From positions 84,926,160 through 84,990,159 of the forward strand of contig NC_067495.1 in NCBI RefSeq assembly GCF_947179515.1: DNA of 64,000 nt. The letters run 5' to 3'. Within the stretch, counting starts at the first letter, position 1. Every line of letters begins with the position of its first letter. Shown piece by piece: positions 54,127-64,000 of the stretch. The translations under genes and the position numbers were made by a program. The notes beneath the pieces were generated by a model. The model ran no database searches. It saw nothing but the letters and a program-made list of their open reading frames with translations, and was not told the DNA's origin. The stretch is from Apodemus sylvaticus. Taxonomy: Eukaryota; Chordata; Mammalia; Rodentia; Muridae.

Positions 54127-55484
54127 AGATAAAATGGAAAAACTTTCCAGATAATTATAATGTATATTAGAATTGCATATTACTGTTTTAGATTTGAAAA
54201 CCCTCTCTTGGAAAAAGCTAGCTACCATATAGAAAATTACATAATGTAAAAAAAAAAAGCAAGCAGAAAACAAACAAAAACCCTCAGTTATATATTGATA
54301 TACTACAACAACTTTATTAATCATCTAATTACCCTAGAATTTTTACAGTAGGGCAATTTTTTCTTTAGCTACATTCTGCATCAAGGAAAATATCATTTTC
54401 ATTAGTTTCACAAATCGGTAACCATTCTCAGTTGTAACTTTATAAAAGGACTTTAAAGGCTCCCTTTTTAAAATAACTATGCAACAATAAATAGCTATGG
54501 ACACAAGTGAAACACATTGGATTTAAAGAAGTGGTGTGAGAGGAGATACTTAATCATTCCTTACATAATTATAATTGTCTTATTTGAAACATTCATGAAA
54601 TCTACATTATACTGCATATAATAAATTACTTGTTTTAGCAGATGTGAGAAATGTCTTGAAGTGTGTGGGCAGACTATAATATTTTTTATTATTTCAAATA
54701 CTGAATGATATTGATATGAAAACATGCATGATTATTTCATGGAGTTTTAAAATATAATTTCTTATCAAATTTCTTTAAGTTTTATATGTTATATTATTTA
54801 ATTTTTATTAGTATATCAATATAGTGAGAATACTTACTCTAATTCAGGGATGAAAAAATGTCCTCAAAGTGTACAGAGCAGAATGCAAATGATGTTATAC
54901 TTCAAGAAATCATCTTCTTGCATGTAGTTTTGTCATGGATACATGGTTTATTTTCTGGGTGTTCATAATTTTATTTGTGAGCACTCAGACAAGGCATTAT
55001 GCATTACTTTCACTAATATCTCATGTATATGTGTAAATATTGGCCATGTGAAGCAAAACAACTTCATCTCAGCCCATTAATATTGTTTGGCATTTGTATG
55101 AATGGTATTTTAAGAAAAAAAATTTTCTGGAAAACGATTTTGACACTACATTTCTGAAGCCTTTAAAAATACTCATTTCTAAAAATAAAAGAATATTTTT
55201 ACAATAAAATAAATATACCAGGTAAGGAAGAGCAAGAGATGTCTAAAACAATAGATGATAATTCATTTAAAAATACATTAACAAGATGCTTTATATTTTA
55301 GGAATTTGAGAGGGGATGTAAAATAAGTCATTAATAATGGCATTGCATAAAACCTTCTCCTGAACAGTCCATACACAGATAAATCAATCTGGAACCAACC
55401 TGTAACCTTTTTCCCTAATGGTGAGCAGGAACAATTCCAGAACGTGCTTAAAAAGCTGCTGGGGAATAAAACTCATTAATAGTA
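54127..55484. other. Unassigned AT-rich sequence
   Basis: About 1.35 kb of very AT-rich sequence with no supported gene, RNA or repeat. Confidence 0.5.
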
Positions 55485-55631
55485 TGATGATTTGAATACC
55501 TCATAGGCCCATATATATGAATGTTTAGGAAGTGGCACTATTTCATAGCATAGCCATGGCCTTATTGGAGTAAGTGTGTTACTGGGGGTAAGCTTTGAGG
55601 TTTTATAAACCTAAGCCAGGCCCAGGTTCGT

Positions 55632-55691
<60 letters not shown>

Positions 55692-55870
55692 TCTCTCCAC
55701 CCTGTGGATCCTGAGGTAGAACTCACAGCTATTTCTGCCTGAGAGCCACGATGTTCCATGCCATGAAGATAATAGACTAAATTTCTGAAACTATAAGCCA
55801 GCCTAAATTAAATATTTTCTTTTATAAGAGTTGGCATTGTCATGGTATCTCTTCATATTCAATACAAGGC
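55485..55870 (+). mobile_element. MaLR-like solo LTR, plus strand
   Basis: 'tgatgatttgaatacc' start, 'tggccttattggagtaagtgtg', 'gaagataatagactaaatttc', 'aactataagccagcc' and 'gtcatggtatctcttca' follow the order of the LTR that makes up the outer element at 28439-29166 (there inverted). A long CT tract has expanded in the middle. Right end uncertain and no duplication found. Confidence 0.72.
55637..55696 (+). repeat. (CT)n microsatellite in LTR
   Basis: About 25 CT units with one interruption near the end. Confidence 0.95.
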
Positions 55871-56179
55871 AAATGATCTTACCTAATTGTGGACCTATAT
55901 GCTATAACACAAATCAGCCAGGCAAAAACTGTTTTCATTGGAGCTATTGTAGCATTATTATTTGAGGTGTAGCCAGTTGATTGCTGATTCCACTGTAGGC
56001 AATCCTTATACTATAAATCTGTTAAAAAAAGAAAAAAAATTCTACTGTTGGAGCATTCACATGCCCTATAGAGCAGTTTATTACTAACTTGATAGACGCA
56101 TAGCCAAAGTGCCTTCTAATATCTGTGTTTATACCCTTAGCCTAATGGTACTCTCAGCCTAGGTTATAAGAGTTTCCTT
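55871..56179. other. Unassigned sequence
   Basis: No supported feature. Confidence 0.45.
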
Positions 56180-56578
56180 TGTCTTTTTATAGATATTTTC
56201 TCTTTTACATTTCAAATCTTATCCTCTCTTCTCATTTCCCCACCACAACCCCAATCCCATCCCCTATCCCCTCCTCCCTATTCTACCCACACCTGCTTCC
56301 CTGTCCTGGTATTCCCCTACACTGGGCAATGACCCTTCACAGAAAGAAGGGCCTTTCTTCTCATTGATGTCTGATAAGGCCATCCTCTGCTACATATGTG
56401 GCTGAAGCCATGGGTCCCCCCTCCCCATGTGTACTGTTTGGTTGGTGGTTTAGACCTTGAGAGTTTGGGGGGTACTGGGTGGTTCATATTGTTGTTCCTC
56501 CTTCAGCTCCTTGGATACTTTCTCTAGCTCCTGCATTGGGAACCCTGTGCTCAGTCCAATGGTTGGCTGTTTGCAGTG
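56180..56578 (-). mobile_element. L1 3' end, minus strand
   Basis: T-rich end, C-rich block, 'ggtattcccctacactggg', 'ccatcctctgctacatatgtgg', 'gttcctccttcagctccttgg' and 'agtccaatggttggctg' are reversed landmarks of a long-type L1 3' untranslated region. It ends in mid-untranslated region at 56578. Confidence 0.88.
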
Positions 56579-56639
56579 GGTTACCATTAATGAACAGTAA
56601 CATAACTGACCACAGGGATGATAAGAATTGACTGTTCTG

Positions 56640-56950
56640 TGCTCAATCAACTAGGAAAAATCATCAATGAGAGGGTAGAAAAAAATCTAAGAGCTGGAGA
56701 ATAAGGAGGTGTGCTGTGAAACAATGTCTATTGGATGTGACAGGCACTTTGGACACATGGAAAAACAGAACATATGGCTTCCTGAAGAAGGCTTTGACAA
56801 ATTAAGTACATGAAAGTAGGAAGGGGATAATGAGGAAAAATAGCAAGAAGTAGAAGCATATAGGAAAACACAATGGGGTTAATATTATAACAATACATTA
56901 TATACATGTATGAAATTGTCCAAAAATCAGTAAAAAAAAAAAATAAATAG
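56640..56950 (+). mobile_element. Old L1 3' end, plus strand
   Basis: 'ggagaataaggaggtgtgctg', 'tgtctattggatgtgacagg' and 'acattatatacatgtatgaaatt' with an A run at 56931-56944 are landmarks of an old murine L1 3' end. Confidence 0.65.
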
Positions 56951-56954
56951 TTAA

Positions 56955-57135
56955 AGACTGTCGGGTCTGTGTTCATTAAGAGATGATGTACCAAACTGGA
57001 GGCCTCAGAGAGTTAAGAGATCAGTTGGGGTGGAGGGCGGGGACATCCACATAGAGACAAGGCATTTGAAGGAAGTATGGGATGTAAAACAGTCAGAGGG
57101 TGGACTGCGTGGGGGAATGTAAAATATGGAGTGTA
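56955..57135 (+). mobile_element. L1 3' end fragment, plus strand
   Basis: 'gactgtcgggtctgtgttcatt', 'ggcctcagagagttaag' and 'gggaatgtaaaatatggagtg' match the ends of 48340-48712 and 63360-63540. It starts directly after the A run of the preceding fragment and ends in a purine microsatellite. Confidence 0.78.
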
Positions 57136-57138
57136 TAG

Positions 57139-57155
57139 AAAAAAAGAAAGAAAGA

Positions 57156-57216
<61 letters not shown>

Positions 57217-57293
57217 GAGGGAGGGAGGGAGAGAAGGAGGGAGGGAGGGGAAGGAAGGAAGGAAGGAAGGAAAGAAAAAAAGAAATATTATCA
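57139..57293 (+). repeat. Purine microsatellite (AAAG)n-(GA)n-(GGGA)n-(GGAA)n
   Basis: A 155-base purine-only stretch made of four successive repeat types, starting where the A tail of the L1 fragment should lie. Confidence 0.95.
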
Positions 57294-57691
57294 TTCCCAG
57301 CCAATACAGTGAAGAAAACTTCCTGTTCCACAGATTCTCAAGTCTCTGTTATCTTCTTGAAGCAGAGATGACCACCAGCATTCCTTATCTCCTATAGCTA
57401 AATGATGTAGGAGCTAAGGTGTGGGTGTTTACAGAAGATAAGTTCATAGAAAGAAGCCTTCATTCAGCAGATAATTATTCTAACTTTAGTACTGCATGTC
57501 AAGGATCTTCATTCCTGATATTTTGCAATTAAATTCAATTAGAGTAAATTTTGCATATTAGTAGAGCCATGTTTTGATGTCATGAGATTGCCACTTTTAT
57601 CCTTGTCACAAATCAGAGTGCCATTCAAAAGTAGTGGACAGTCTTCATGCTCAGACTTCTAGCAGTGGAGATTCAGTATTTTTCCTCAGAA
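57294..57691. other. Unassigned sequence
   Basis: About 400 bases with no supported gene or repeat. Confidence 0.45.
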
Positions 57692-58066
57692 TGTCTTACT
57701 TGGGTTTTTATTGCTACGAATCAGGTCATGACCAATAGCAACTTGAGGAGGAAAAGGTTTATTTCACATTGTAGCTTACCTTCATGACAGGAAGTTAGGA
57801 CATGAAGCTGGAGGCAGGAATTGAATTAAAGATCATGGAAGAAGGTTTGCTTCTCCTATCCTGCTCAGTTATGCTTTCTTAAACATCCCAGACCCTCTGC
57901 TCAGGGATGACACTATGCAGCACATTTATAAAACAATAGTAGATTAGCAAAAGATTTCCCAGAGGCTTGTCTAAAGGCCAATCTGAAGCAGGAATTTTCT
58001 CTATTGACCTTATCTCTTCTCAGATTACTGGATCTCAAGTTAAGTTGATAAAACCTAACAAGCACA
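57692..58066 (-). mobile_element. MaLR-like solo LTR, minus strand
   Basis: Reversed relative of the inner LTR at 28675-29058: 'tgtcttacttgggtttttatt', 'gaggaaaaggtttattt' (AATAAA region in reverse), 'cagagaggcttgtct'-like part and 'aacctaacaagcaca' end. TG...CA ends, 375 bases. Flanking five bases do not match, so the duplication is lost or the ends are a little off. Confidence 0.75.
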
Positions 58067-59654
58067 TACAAGGAGAGAGAGAAATCTTAAAAACAGAGAT
58101 GTCAGGAACCATTTTATAAAACCTTTATTTAGAACCATATTTGAGAAAGCCAAGCCCCTAAGCACTGTAGCACATAATGAATTTTTTTGTTGTTGTAAGC
58201 AATTGAAGTAAACCTGAAAGATTAAAAAAACAATGTTACCTGTCTTAGCAGATAGTTTGGAAAAACTATAGCTAAGACCCTGACTATAGCCATACTTTCA
58301 CACCTGGAAAAGAGAGATAATTTTATTGGATCATATTGTATAATAATTTGAAGTCCTGGACATTATCAAAGGCAGCAAACAGTGGTCATTGTTGTAAATT
58401 AATAGCTGGATGTGAGCCTCGCAGAAGTATTTAACTTAGCAGAGAAAAGCATGAAAAGTTAAAATTTCCAAAACAGAGCTTGCTAAAACCACTCACATGA
58501 AAAGAATAACTAACTGTATTGTGTGCACAAGGCTATAATTTCTAAGGAATAATTTTACCACAGGGTAAATATACTTCAATAGCATAGTTAAACCAAGAAA
58601 CCAAGGAAATAATTAGAAATAACAATTATAAAGCAATTGGTTGTGTAGAAGTAGGAGCTCATTATAGTACAATGGTTGATTTCTAGGTTAAATGACAAAA
58701 GAAAGTGATTTAGTATGCAAAGAATTGAGAGGACATGAATATGCAACTTTATAATAATCTAATAGTAGTTGTTGTGTATGTGGCCATAGAACTGATGGAA
58801 AATATGCCCAAAGATGTAAAGAAATTTGAAATGACAAGATTCCAATGAAAAAGTGAATACTAATAAAGAGGATGCAGCTAATATGAATAATGTCCAAATG
58901 GTAATTCACTTGTTGGAAAGTAAAATCAATGAACTAATATTTACCAGAAGTATTCATCAGTATATTTTTCAATAATAGAAGAAACTATCTGTTAACTTCA
59001 TGGAAAGAAAAACTGTACATTTTAACTAACAGGACTCTAGGTCTGAATATTATGAGGACTAACTACTATTATTATCTAATAGAAAATTTAGACATCAGGA
59101 ACAATTTGGATAGCATTAAATGAGTAGACATGTACATAATGGAGAATCATAAGGAATGGAACGGAATTGAGAATATATTTAAAATAAAACATATACACAT
59201 ATACATGTAGCATTATTTAGTGAGAAAATAAGCCATGACTTGGGAAATGAGCAAGAATGTAATTGTTATGATATTGTAATAAAAAAAGAAAAGTAATACT
59301 TTAAATAAAGCCAAGTTTCAAGATAAAAAATTATCTAAATTTCTTAATGAATTCTATATAAATAAACATAGAGATAGCAATGCATTTGAGAAATCATATT
59401 TAAAGGTTGAAAACTAGTACTTCCAGATAAGATGGCAGCCTGACGATTGCTTCCAAATATGCCAGCAAACAAGAGTCAGTATCACAAAACATTGACTTAT
59501 TCCAGAAAAAGAAACAGAACTTTAGAAATATATGATGAAAATGAAAACATACCAAAAAGGAGGAGGAAAACCATGATAGTAAGACACCTTCCTAGGAGGC
59601 AGATCAGTGTCTTGTTCATCATGACTAGTTAAAGCTTCTACTTGAAGCAGATGG
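58067..59654. other. Unassigned AT-rich sequence
   Basis: About 1.6 kb. The only open frame of note, 59447-59632 (61 codons, rich in K, R and N), starts after 'agataagatggcagcc', wording like L1 5' untranslated regions, and could be a remnant of an old ORF1 start, but I cannot confirm that. Nothing else supported. Confidence 0.45.
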
Positions 59655-60168
59655 GAACAAATTGAGACCCACAACTAGACAATGTGCAAAGAATGAGAGA
59701 AGTTTGAGCACTCAACCCTAAGTACTATGTTGCCTGCAAATTTCTCCTTCAGTGCTCAGGAAACTCTATGGAAGAGGAGGCAGACAGAATGTAAGCATTA
59801 GGGGGAATTGAAGACATCAAGCAAACAAGGCCTTCTAGAGACAACAAAGCTGACACATATATGAAATCATATGGGCAGTGTCAGCATTCACAGGATCTTC
59901 AAAGATCTAAGCCAAATGGGGTCCAAGCACTAAGAAGGGGAAATGAATTGGATCTCCCATTCTTAACGTAGAAGCTGTCTCTTATTGACAACTTCCCATA
60001 AAGGAAAAATTAGCTTTCTCCAAGAAGTCTCACTGGGTATAAAAAGCATAGAGGCTCCATGCTCAAGCAGTAGATGGCCATGACAAAAAGAATTCAGTAG
60101 GTTGGTTGAGGTGTTTGTTGTTGTTGATTGTTTATCTCACTGTACTTTGTCACCATTTTATGGACTAT

Positions 60169-60203
<35 letters not shown>

Positions 60204-60240
60204 TTATATTGCTGTTTTTTTACTCATAAGTTATGGTTTC
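59655..60240 (+). mobile_element. Old L1 3' end, plus strand
   Basis: 'aatgtgcaaagaatgagag', 'gaggaggcagacagaatgtaag', 'tgacacatatatgaaatcat', 'aagccaaatggggtccaagcac' and 'gaagtctcactgggtataaa' follow the order of an old murine L1 3' untranslated region. A TTTA repeat lies near its end. Confidence 0.65.
60167..60206 (+). repeat. (TTTA)n microsatellite
   Basis: About ten TTTA units in the end of an old L1 fragment. Confidence 0.95.
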
Positions 60241-60281
60241 CAATTTTGTGTTTTTATGAGCTCTCTCTTTGTTCTTGGTTT

Positions 60282-60296
60282 AATTTACCTGCTGTT
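60282..60296 (+). repeat. Target-site duplication of L1-I, left copy
   Basis: aatttacctgctgtt, identical to 60995-61009. Left edge tt/aatt resembles the L1 endonuclease site. Confidence 0.97.
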
Positions 60297-60737
60297 AGGT
60301 GTTGGAGAGGATGTGGAGAAAGAGGAACACTCCTCCACTGCTGGTGGGGTTGCAAATTGGTACAGCCACTCTGGAAATCACTCTGGCGGTTCCTCCGAAA
60401 ACTGGGCACCTCACTTCCAGAAGATCCTGCTATACCACTCCTGGGCATATACCCAGAAGACTCCCCACCATGTAATAAGGATACATGTTCTACTATGTTC
60501 ATAGCAGCCCTATTTATAATTGCCAGATGCTGGAAAGAACCCAGGTATCCCTCAACAGAAGAGTGAATGCAAAAAATGTGGTATATCTACACAATGGAGT
60601 ACTATTCAGCCATTAGAAACAATGAATTCATGAAATTCTTAGGCAAATGGATGGAGCTAGAGAATATCATACTAAGTGAGGTAACCCAGACTCAAAAGGT
60701 GAATCATGGTATGCACTCACTAATAAGTGGTTATTAA
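60297..60737 (+). pseudogene. L1-I ORF2 C-terminal fragment
   Basis: Codes for the end of ORF2 from the cysteine motif (C-x3-C ... H-x4-C at about 60301-60354) onward. The frame is open through 'HCWWGCKLVQPLW' and 'STMFIAALFIIAR' to a TGA at 60564-60566, where L1-G has TGG (tryptophan). The frame then continues to the natural end near 60737. It has no start and makes no product by itself. Confidence 0.92.
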
Positions 60738-60994
60738 CCTAGAAAACTGGAATACCCAAAACATAATCCACACATCAAATGAGGTCCAAGAAGAAAGGAG
60801 GAGTGGCCCCGGGTTCTGGAAAGACTCAGTGAAACAGTATTCGGCCAAACCAGAATTGGGAAGTGGGAAGGGGTGGGTGGGAGGACCGGGGAAGAGAAGG
60901 GGGCTTACGGGACTTTTGGGGAGTGGGGGGGCTAGAAAAGGGGAAATCATTTGAAATGTAAATAAATTATATCGAATAAAAAAAATTAAAAAAA
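60297..60994 (+). mobile_element. L1-I: young, strongly 5'-truncated L1
   Basis: About 700 bases: the last part of ORF2, starting in the cysteine motif, the short 3' untranslated region ('gttctggaaagactcag', 'gggagtgggg', 'tttgaaatgtaaataaatt') and an A tail, between perfect 15-base duplications. The sequence is very close to L1-G and to L1-C in the same region, so these three belong to one lineage. The duplication is the longest found here and supports a recent insertion. Confidence 0.96.
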
Positions 60995-61009
60995 AATTTA
61001 CCTGCTGTT
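60995..61009 (+). repeat. Target-site duplication of L1-I, right copy
   Basis: aatttacctgctgtt, identical to 60282-60296, after the A tail. Confidence 0.97.
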
Positions 61010-61054
61010 TTCAAAAGAAATAGAATAAGAAGGCATGAAGTTAGATGCGGTATA

Positions 61055-62834
61055 CATTTCATCTAAGGATCCTCCCTTTGATTCCTGAGAGTCTTTCACC
61101 TCCCAGGTCTGTGGTGCGTTCTAGAGGGTCCCCCAAACCTCCTCCCTCTCTAGGTTGTCTGTTTCCATTCTTTCTGCTAGCCCTCAGGGCTTTAGTCCTT
61201 TTCCCTCACCAAATGATTACCAGAGCAGGTTCTCCACTCCCCCTACCCCATGAGACATCTTCATCCACATTCCCTCCCATGTTCCTCCCTTTCTCCCCAC
61301 TTATGATTGCTTTTGTTTCCCTCCCAAGAGGGACTGAGGTGTCCTTACTTGGGTTCTTCAACTTGCTGATCTTTTTTAGTTCTATGACCTATATCTTGGG
61401 TATCCTGTACTTTCTTTTCTTTTCTTTTCTTTTCTTTTCTTTTCTTTTCTTTTCTTTTCTTTTCTTTTTTTTTGGCTAATATCCACTTATTAATGAGTAC
61501 ATACCATGAAGTTCTTTTTGGGTCCTTTTGGGTCTGGGTTACCTCACTCAAGATGATATTTTCTAGTTCCATCCATTTGCCTGAAAAACTCAAGGTGTCC
61601 TCATTCTTAATAGCTAAGTATTATATACCATTGTATAAATCAACTATATTTTCATTATCCATTCTTCTGTCATGGGACATCTGGGTTGGTTCCAGCTTCT
61701 GGCAATCACAAACAAGGCTGCTATGAACATAGAGAAACATATGCACCTGTAGCATGGTAGGGCAATTTTGAGTATATTCCCAAGAGTGGTATTGCTGGAT
61801 CTTCAGGTAGATTTATTTCCAATTTTCTGAGGAACCTCCAGATTTATTTCCGGAGTGGTTGTACCAGTTTTCAATCCCACTAGCAATGAAGGAGTGTTAC
61901 TCTTACTCCACATCCTTTCCAACATGGGTTGTTGCCTGAGATCTTGATATTAGCCATTTTAACTTGTGTAAGGTGGAATCTCAGGTATGTTTTGATTTGC
62001 ATTTCTCTGTTCACTAAGGGCTTTGAACATTTCTTTAGGTGCTTCTCTGCCCTTTGAGATTCCTCTGTTGTAAAGTTTCAATTTAGTTCTATACTCCATT
62101 ATTTTGATTAGGTTGTTTGGTTAGCTTCTTAGGATTTTTTATATTTTTTTGGATATTAGCACTCTATCAGATGTGGGGTTAATGATGTTTTTTTCCCAAT
62201 ATGTAGGTTATTAATTTGTCTTTCTGAAGGCAAGACAAATTTGCTTTACTGTAAGGCAATCTGTAGGTTGCCTTACAGAAGTTTTCCAGTTTCATATGAT
62301 CACATTTATCTATTCTTGATCTTACAGCATGAGCCATTAGAATTCTGTTTAGGAAATTTCGCCCTGTGCCAATGAGTTCAAGGCTCCTTACCACTTTCTC
62401 TTCTGTTAGATTCAGTGTATCTGGTTTTATGCTGAAGTCCTTGATCCACTTGGGTTTGAGCTTTGTGCAAGGTCACAAATATGGGTCTATTTTTATTTTT
62501 CTACATGCAGACAGCCAGTTAGACCAGTGTCATTTATTGTAGATTCTTTCTTTTTTCCATTGTATATTTTTGGTATCATTGTCAAAGATTAAGTGTGTGT
62601 GAGTATGTGGTTTTATTTCTGTGTCTTCAATTCTATTCCATTTTTCAATGTGTTGGTCTCTGTACCAATACCATGCAATTTTTATAACTTTGGCTCTGTA
62701 GTAAATCCTCCAGCCTTTCTTGTATTGTTCAGTTTTGGTTTTGATATTCTGAGTTTTTTTGCCTTTCCAAATGAATTTGAGAATTGTTCTTTTTATGTCT
62801 TTGAAGAATTGTGTTCGGATTTTGATGGGGATTT
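61055..62834 (-). mobile_element. L1-N, inverted arm (ORF2 part and first 3' untranslated part)
   Basis: Minus-strand L1: read backwards from 62834 it covers ORF2 from 'ccccatcaaaatccgaac' (after the reverse transcriptase) to its end near 61490, then the first part of a long 3' untranslated region to 'ccttagatgaaatg' at 61055. ORF2 is readable at 62868-62530 ('IKIRTQFFKDIKRTI', 'KIAWYWYRD') and in short pieces afterwards, with many changes. A TTTTC repeat lies at the ORF2/3' untranslated border. At 62834 it meets the plus-strand continuation of the same 3' untranslated region. Confidence 0.9.
61411..61474 (+). repeat. (TTTTC)n microsatellite
   Basis: About twelve ttttc units followed by a T run, in the inverted arm of L1-N. 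Confidence 0.95.
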
Positions 62835-63575
62835 GGGAGAGGGAACTTACAGAGCCCACTTGCAGCATGAAGACAGGGCATCAAGTGAGGGAGAGGCTGC
62901 CATCTCACAGTCAAAACTCTGACCCATAGTTGTTCTTGTCTGAAAGAACTGCAGGGATGGAAATGGAGAGGAGCCTGAAGAAAAGAGGGTCCAGCAACAG
63001 ACCCAAAGTGAGATCCAGCTCAAGTGGTGGTCCCATGGCTTGACACTATTACTGAGACTATGCAGTGCTCACAAAAAGGGACCTAGCATGGTCACATTCA
63101 CGAAGACCCAACAAGTAGCTGAAAGAGTCAGATGCAGATATCTGCACCCATCCAATGGACAGAAGCATCTAAACCCTGTTGATATGTTAGGGAAGACTGA
63201 AAGAAGTTGAGGAGAAGGGCAACCCTGTAGGAGGACCAGCAATTTCAAATAATTAGTACCCAAGATCTCTCAAATGCTGGACCACCAAACAGGCAGCATA
63301 CACCAGTTGATATGAGCCTCCCAACAAATAAACAGCAGAGGACTGCCTGGTCTGTTTTCAGTTAGAGAAGATGGACCTAACCCTCAAGAGATTAAAGGTT
63401 CAAGGAAGTTTCAAGATCTGGTTGGATAGGGGATGGGAGTGTGTGGACATCCTCATGGAGAAAGGGCACTGGGGAAGAGGTATATGATATGAAAAAAATC
63501 GAAGGGTGGATGGTAGTGGGGGGAATAAAATCTGGGGTTTAAAAAAATAGAAGGAAAAAATAAAAAGACTAATAG
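62835..63575 (+). mobile_element. L1-N, direct arm with 3' end
   Basis: Plus-strand 3' untranslated region from 'gggagagggaacttacag' to the A-rich tail near 63540-63575. Landmarks: 'caaaactctgacccatagttg', 'gagatccagctcaagtgg', 'acaaaaagggacctagcatgg', 'ctctcaaatgctggaccacc' and 'ccctcaagagattaaagg'. Its first words follow, by about ten bases, the last words of the inverted arm. Confidence 0.9.
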
Positions 63576-63706
63576 GTACTCCTGAATCATCTCTGCAATC
63601 CACTCTGATATGTACATTTTTCCTTTGAGATACATTTTGGACTTTGGTATGTCATTTTCTATAAAGTCCTGTATTTCTGCCTTTGCTAAGTCCTGTAGGT
63701 TTTTTT

Positions 63707-63707
<1 letters not shown>

Positions 63708-63747
<40 letters not shown>

Positions 63748-63775
63748 TTTGTTTGTTTGTTTTGTTTTGTTTTTT
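63708..63775 (+). repeat. (GT)n-(GTTT)n microsatellite and T-rich tail of a B1
   Basis: GT repeat from 63708 to 63741, then gttt units to about 63770 and a T run: the expanded A tail of the minus-strand B1 at 63776-63912, seen from the plus strand. Confidence 0.93.
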
Positions 63776-63912
63776 TTGAGACAGGGTTTCTCTGTGTAGC
63801 CCTGGCTGTCCTGTAACTCACTCTGTAGACCAGGCTGGCCTCGAACACAGAAATCCGCCTGTCTCTGCCTCCCAAGTGCTAGGATTACAAGGGGTGTGCC
63901 ACCACGCCTGGC
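63776..63912 (-). mobile_element. B1 SINE, minus strand
   Basis: Complete B1 read backwards from gccaggcgtggtgg at 63912 to the gagacagggtttctctg end. Close to young B1 copies, with a few changes ('acaaggggtgtg'). Confidence 0.96.
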
Positions 63913-63927
63913 TTCCCCCCCCCCCCC

Positions 63928-64000
63928 AGACATGGTTTCTCTGTGTAGCCCTGGAACTCACTCTGTAGACCAGGCTGGCCTCGAACTCAGAAATCCATCT
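63928..64000 (-). mobile_element. B1 SINE, minus strand, cut by window end
   Basis: 'agacatggtttctctgtgtagc', then a gap of about ten bases against the B1 family ('gtagccctggaactcac'), then 'ctctgtagaccaggctggcc'. It continues past the window. A run of 13 C (63915-63927) separates it from the preceding B1. Confidence 0.93.

Noticed and set aside
59447..59632. 61-codon basic open frame as a possible small gene or ORF1 start
   Set aside because: Its 5' context resembles an L1 leader, but I recognise no family and see no continuation, so I mention it only within the unassigned block.
1..64000. CRISPR arrays, phage, operons or an undescribed defence-type system
   Set aside because: Tandem repeats here are microsatellites, one 8-base minisatellite and L1 promoter monomers. 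The composition, SINEs and LTRs are those of a rodent nuclear genome, and I found no non-L1 coding gene.

Overview
The window is a stretch of AT-rich mammalian nuclear DNA with no host gene that I can support. B1, B2/B3, B4 and ID SINEs, several kinds of L1 (LINE-1) and MaLR-like and ERVK-like LTRs point to a murine rodent. The youngest L1 copies have 5' and 3' untranslated regions unlike the Tf/A/Gf elements of laboratory mouse as I remember them, so I do not name a species. By a tally of my coordinates about 70 % of the window is L1 sequence. All L1 open reading frames belong to mobile elements; only one, the ORF1 of the 31-37 kb element, is uninterrupted.

Layout. 1-4.2 kb: unassigned sequence, a B1 with target-site duplications (TSDs), two B2/B3-like SINEs and an old L1 3' end. 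4.3-8.4 kb: minus-strand L1-A with a decayed ORF2. 8.7-15.9 kb: an inverted old L1 (L1-B) split by full-length L1-C, which has a perfect 14-bp TSD. 15.9-17.6 kb: mostly unassigned. 17.6-19.6 kb: inverted L1-D carrying an LTR plus primer-binding-site remnant. 19.6-22.5 kb: L1-E, internally deleted, with an unidentified 468-bp block between 83-bp direct repeats. 22.5-27 kb: L1-F, carrying two B1s and a minus-strand L1 3' end, then older L1-L. 27-31 kb: old L1 pieces, two nested LTRs each with its own 5-bp TSD, and unassigned sequence. 31-37 kb: L1-G, the youngest and best preserved element. 37-40 kb: unassigned sequence with small SINEs. 40-44.5 kb: L1-H, broken in ORF2 by an inverted L1 (L1-M). 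44.5-48.8 kb: very old L1 pieces. 48.9-53.2 kb: L1-J (central ORF2 deleted) and L1-K. 53.4-59.6 kb: B4 SINEs, two LTRs, L1 3' ends, microsatellites and unassigned sequence. 59.7-64 kb: an old L1 3' end, a short young L1 (L1-I, 15-bp TSD), an inverted L1 (L1-N) and two B1s at the edge.

Function. L1 encodes ORF1p (RNA-binding trimer) and ORF2p (endonuclease plus reverse transcriptase), which copy L1 RNA into DNA by target-primed reverse transcription and also move SINEs. The window records that process: staggered-cut TSDs, 5' truncations, A-rich tails, inversions of the twin-priming type, and nesting that gives an order of insertion. I found no CRISPR array, tRNA, rRNA or bacterial-type operon, and no sign of an undescribed system. 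The most useful observations are the nearly intact L1-G, the unrelated promoters on two otherwise similar L1s, the inverted L1s, and the two odd composite insertions at 18.2 and 21.7 kb.
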